DNA of 7,859 nucleotides, from contig JANRLZ010000220.1 in NCBI GenBank assembly GCA_033762055.1, positions 1 through 7,859 on the forward strand, read 5' to 3'. The DNA comes from M3007 sp033762055 (GTDB lineage Bacteria; Bacteroidota; Bacteroidia; Chitinophagales; Saprospiraceae). Below the pieces are notes generated by a model. That model made no database searches, was not told the DNA's origin, and was given only the letters and a program-made list of their open reading frames with translations. Shown piece by piece: positions 5,901-7,859 of this stretch (position 1 is the stretch's first letter; every line of letters starts with the position of its first letter). The translations under genes and the position numbers were made by a program.

Positions 5901-7859
5901 ATGCAAGATTCGAGAATTATTCCCATTAACATTGAAGAAGAACTCAAAGTCGCGTACATTGATTATTCCATGTCCGTCATCGTCAGCCGCGCATTGCCCG
6001 ATGTACGCGACGGACTGAAGCCCGTACACCGCCGCGTGTTATACGGCATGCTTGAACTGGGGCTTGGCTATAACAAACCGTACAAAAAATCGGCCCGTAT
6101 CGTCGGTGAAGTACTCGGTAAATACCACCCGCATGGCGACGGTTCCGTGTACGATACGATGGTGCGCCTGGCCCAGGAATGGAGCCTGCGCTACCCCCTG
6201 GTAGACGGTCAGGGCAACTTCGGTTCGATGGACGGCGACAGTCCTGCCGCCATGCGTTATACCGAGGCGCGCCTGCGCCGGGTTGCGGACGAAATTGTGG
6301 ATGACCTCGACAAAGAAACTGTTGATTTTCAATTGAATTTCGACGATTCGCTGGAAGAGCCCACTGTGATGCCGACCAAATTTCCCAATCTGCTGGTTAA
6401 TGGCGCCAGCGGGATCGCCGTGGGGATGGCTACCAACATGATGCCTCACAACCTCAGCGAAGTGTGCGACGCCATCATGGCAGCCGTTGACAAGCCGGAA
6501 ATTGATGTGGAAGAACTGATGCAGTTCGTCAAGGCGCCTGATTTCCCAACCGGCGGAATTATTTATGGTCTTTCCGGTGTAAAGGAAGGCTTCCGCACCG
6601 GTCGTGGCCGGGTAGTGGTACGCGCCAAAACAGAAATTGAAACCGACGAAAAAGGCCGCGAAAGCATCATTGTCACCGAAGTGCCCTATCAGGTGAACAA
6701 AGCCATGCTGATTGCTAAAATTGCCGAACTGGTCAATGAAAAAAGAGTCCTTGGCATTTCCGATGTAAGTGACCAGTCCAACCGCGAAGGGGTGCGCATC
6801 GTGATCGAAATCAAACGCGATGCAGCCGCCAATGTAATCCTGAGCCAGTTGTTCAAGCTGACGCCCCTGCAAACCAGTTATGGCATCAACAACGTTGCAC
6901 TCGTAAATGGCCGCCCGCGTACCCTGAACCTGAAAGACCAGGTGGATGAATTCATCAAATTCCGCCTGGATGTCATTGTACGCCGCACCAAATTTGAATT
7001 GCGAAAGGCCGAGGAACGGGCCCATATTCTCGAAGGCTTGTTGATCGCCCTCGACCATCTCGACGAAGTTATTGCACTGATTCGTGCGTCGAGAGACGCC
7101 GATGAGGCGCGTGAAGGTTTGATGGCAAAATTTGGCCTGTCTGAAATTCAGGCAAAGGCCATCCTGGCTATGCGCCTCCAACAACTCACGGGCCTGGAGC
7201 GCGACAAGGTGAAACTGGAGTACGATGAGTTGATGAAAAAAATCGCCGAGTTAAAGGCGATACTGGCCGACGAGGTGCTGCAACGCGACATTATCAAGGC
7301 CGAAACCACTGCCATCAAAGAGCGCTTTGGCGATGGACGACGCACTTCCATCGAGATTGACGAAGCCGACATCAGCATCGAAGACCTGATCGAAGATGAA
7401 GAAGTGGTCATCACAATCAGCCATGCCGGCTATATCAAACGCACCCCTGTTACGGAATACCGCGCACAGGGCCGTGGCGGTCGGGGCGCGCAGGGCGTTC
7501 GTACCCGCGATGAGGATTTTGTGGAACACATGTTCACTGCCACCACGCACGAAACCCTGTTGCTCTTCACCGAAAGCGGGCGCTGTTTCTGGCTGAAAGT
7601 GTATGAAATTCCCGAAGGAGCAAAAGCCACCGCAGGCCGCGTCATCCAAAACCTGCTCAACATCCCGAAAGAAGATAAGGTGCGAGCCTTCATCATCGTC
7701 AAAAAATTGGACGACGAGGAGTTCATCAACAATCACTACATCACTTTCTGCACCCGGCGCGGTCAAATCAAAAAGACCTTACTCGAAGCCTACTCGCGCC
7801 CACGTCAGGGCGGCATCAACGCCATTGAAATCAACGAAGGCGATGCACTCATCGAGGCA
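5901..7859 (+). CDS. gyrA: DNA gyrase subunit A, first 653 residues (partial)
   Basis: GyrA is the DNA-cleaving subunit of gyrase, which with GyrB introduces negative supercoils using ATP. SRALPDVRDGLKPVHRRVLY (29-48) opens the breakage-reunion domain. HPHGDGSVYDT (76-86) is the quinolone-determining region. The catalytic tyrosine is Tyr120 in AAMRYTEARL. LVNGASGIAVGMATNM follows, then the coiled-coil/C-gate region around AILAMRLQQLTGLE. The C-terminal beta-pinwheel begins near residue 500 and includes the GyrA box variant QGRGGRG (523-529). This box separates GyrA from ParC, which lacks it. The frame is open to the last base, so about 180-210 residues are missing. The ATG at 5901 gives an N terminus (MQDSRIIPINIEEEL) of normal length. 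Gly81 occupies the position of E. coli Ser83, while Asp85 (E. coli Asp87) is kept. No Shine-Dalgarno is present. Confidence 0.97.
   Translation, partial: MQDSRIIPINIEEELKVAYIDYSMSVIVSRALPDVRDGLKPVHRRVLYGMLELGLGYNKPYKKSARIVGEVLGKYHPHGDGSVYDTMVRLAQEWSLRYPLVDGQGNFGSMDGDSPAAMRYTEARLRRVADEIVDDLDKETVDFQLNFDDSLEEPTVMPTKFPNLLVNGASGIAVGMATNMMPHNLSEVCDAIMAAVDKPEIDVEELMQFVKAPDFPTGGIIYGLSGVKEGFRTGRGRVVVRAKTEIETDEKGRESIIVTEVPYQVNKAMLIAKIAELVNEKRVLGISDVSDQSNREGVRIVIEIKRDAAANVILSQLFKLTPLQTSYGINNVALVNGRPRTLNLKDQVDEFIKFRLDVIVRRTKFELRKAEERAHILEGLLIALDHLDEVIALIRASRDADEAREGLMAKFGLSEIQAKAILAMRLQQLTGLERDKVKLEYDELMKKIAELKAILADEVLQRDIIKAETTAIKERFGDGRRTSIEIDEADISIEDLIEDEEVVITISHAGYIKRTPVTEYRAQGRGGRGAQGVRTRDEDFVEHMFTATTHETLLLFTESGRCFWLKVYEIPEGAKATAGRVIQNLLNIPKEDKVRAFIIVKKLDDEEFINNHYITFCTRRGQIKKTLLEAYSRPRQGGINAIEINEGDALIEA

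Noticed and set aside
6039..7184. A 381-codon open frame on the minus strand inside gyrA
   Set aside because: It is antisense to the conserved GyrA coding sequence, is rich in His, Phe and Asn as expected of antisense GC-rich codons, and shows no domain. The same holds for the minus-strand frame at 7251-7766.
5901..7859. ParC (topoisomerase IV subunit A) instead of GyrA
   Set aside because: A GyrA box variant (QGRGGRG) is present at residues 523-529, and the N-terminal half matches GyrA block by block.
1..7859. CRISPR array, tRNA or rRNA genes, insertion sequences, or a defence island
   Set aside because: No regularly spaced repeats, RNA-gene hallmarks, transposase motifs or terminal inverted repeats were seen on either strand.

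Overview
The window looks like chromosomal DNA of a member of the Bacteroidota, most likely an environmental lineage of the Saprospiria/Chitinophagia kind. This is inferred from four things. All six gene starts lack a Shine-Dalgarno sequence. Several promoter-like sites resemble the Bacteroidota consensus TTTG-N19-TAnnTTTG. One gene encodes a TonB-dependent receptor with an N-terminal carboxypeptidase-regulatory-like domain, and the GlnRS and GyrA sequences read as Bacteroidota-type. There are no mobile elements, CRISPR arrays, tRNAs or rRNAs, so this is mostly housekeeping sequence with a few unusual details.

Layout. Positions 1-5424 are all on the minus strand. In transcription order they hold a TonB-dependent outer-membrane receptor (5424-3055), then after only 5 bases an exonuclease/GIY-YIG nuclease fusion (3049-1670), then a 370-base gap, then an outer-envelope lipoprotein of unknown function (1299-457), then an intrinsic terminator, then the 5' part of glnS (387-1, cut by the window edge). 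Positions 5620-7859 are on the plus strand: a 59-residue two-helix membrane protein (5620-5799) and the first 653 codons of gyrA (5901 to the window end). The 195-base divergent region 5425-5619 carries regulatory-looking inverted repeats for both directions.

How it fits together. There is no single pathway. glnS (tRNA charging) and gyrA (supercoiling) are core functions. The receptor and lipoprotein are envelope proteins. The nuclease fusion probably acts in DNA repair: it joins a DnaQ-type DEDDh 3'-5' exonuclease to the N-terminal half of UvrC, including a four-cysteine cluster whose spacing closely matches the reported [4Fe-4S] ligands of UvrC. It shares a tight gene junction with the receptor, but nothing suggests a functional link.

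Points that stand out: a glnS promoter-like -7 element inside the loop of the preceding terminator; a perfect 10+10 palindrome in the leader of the small membrane-protein gene; a 9+9 inverted repeat between the candidate promoter elements of the receptor gene; a GldL-like mini-protein; and a glycine at the quinolone-determining serine position of GyrA. I found no convincing new multi-gene system.
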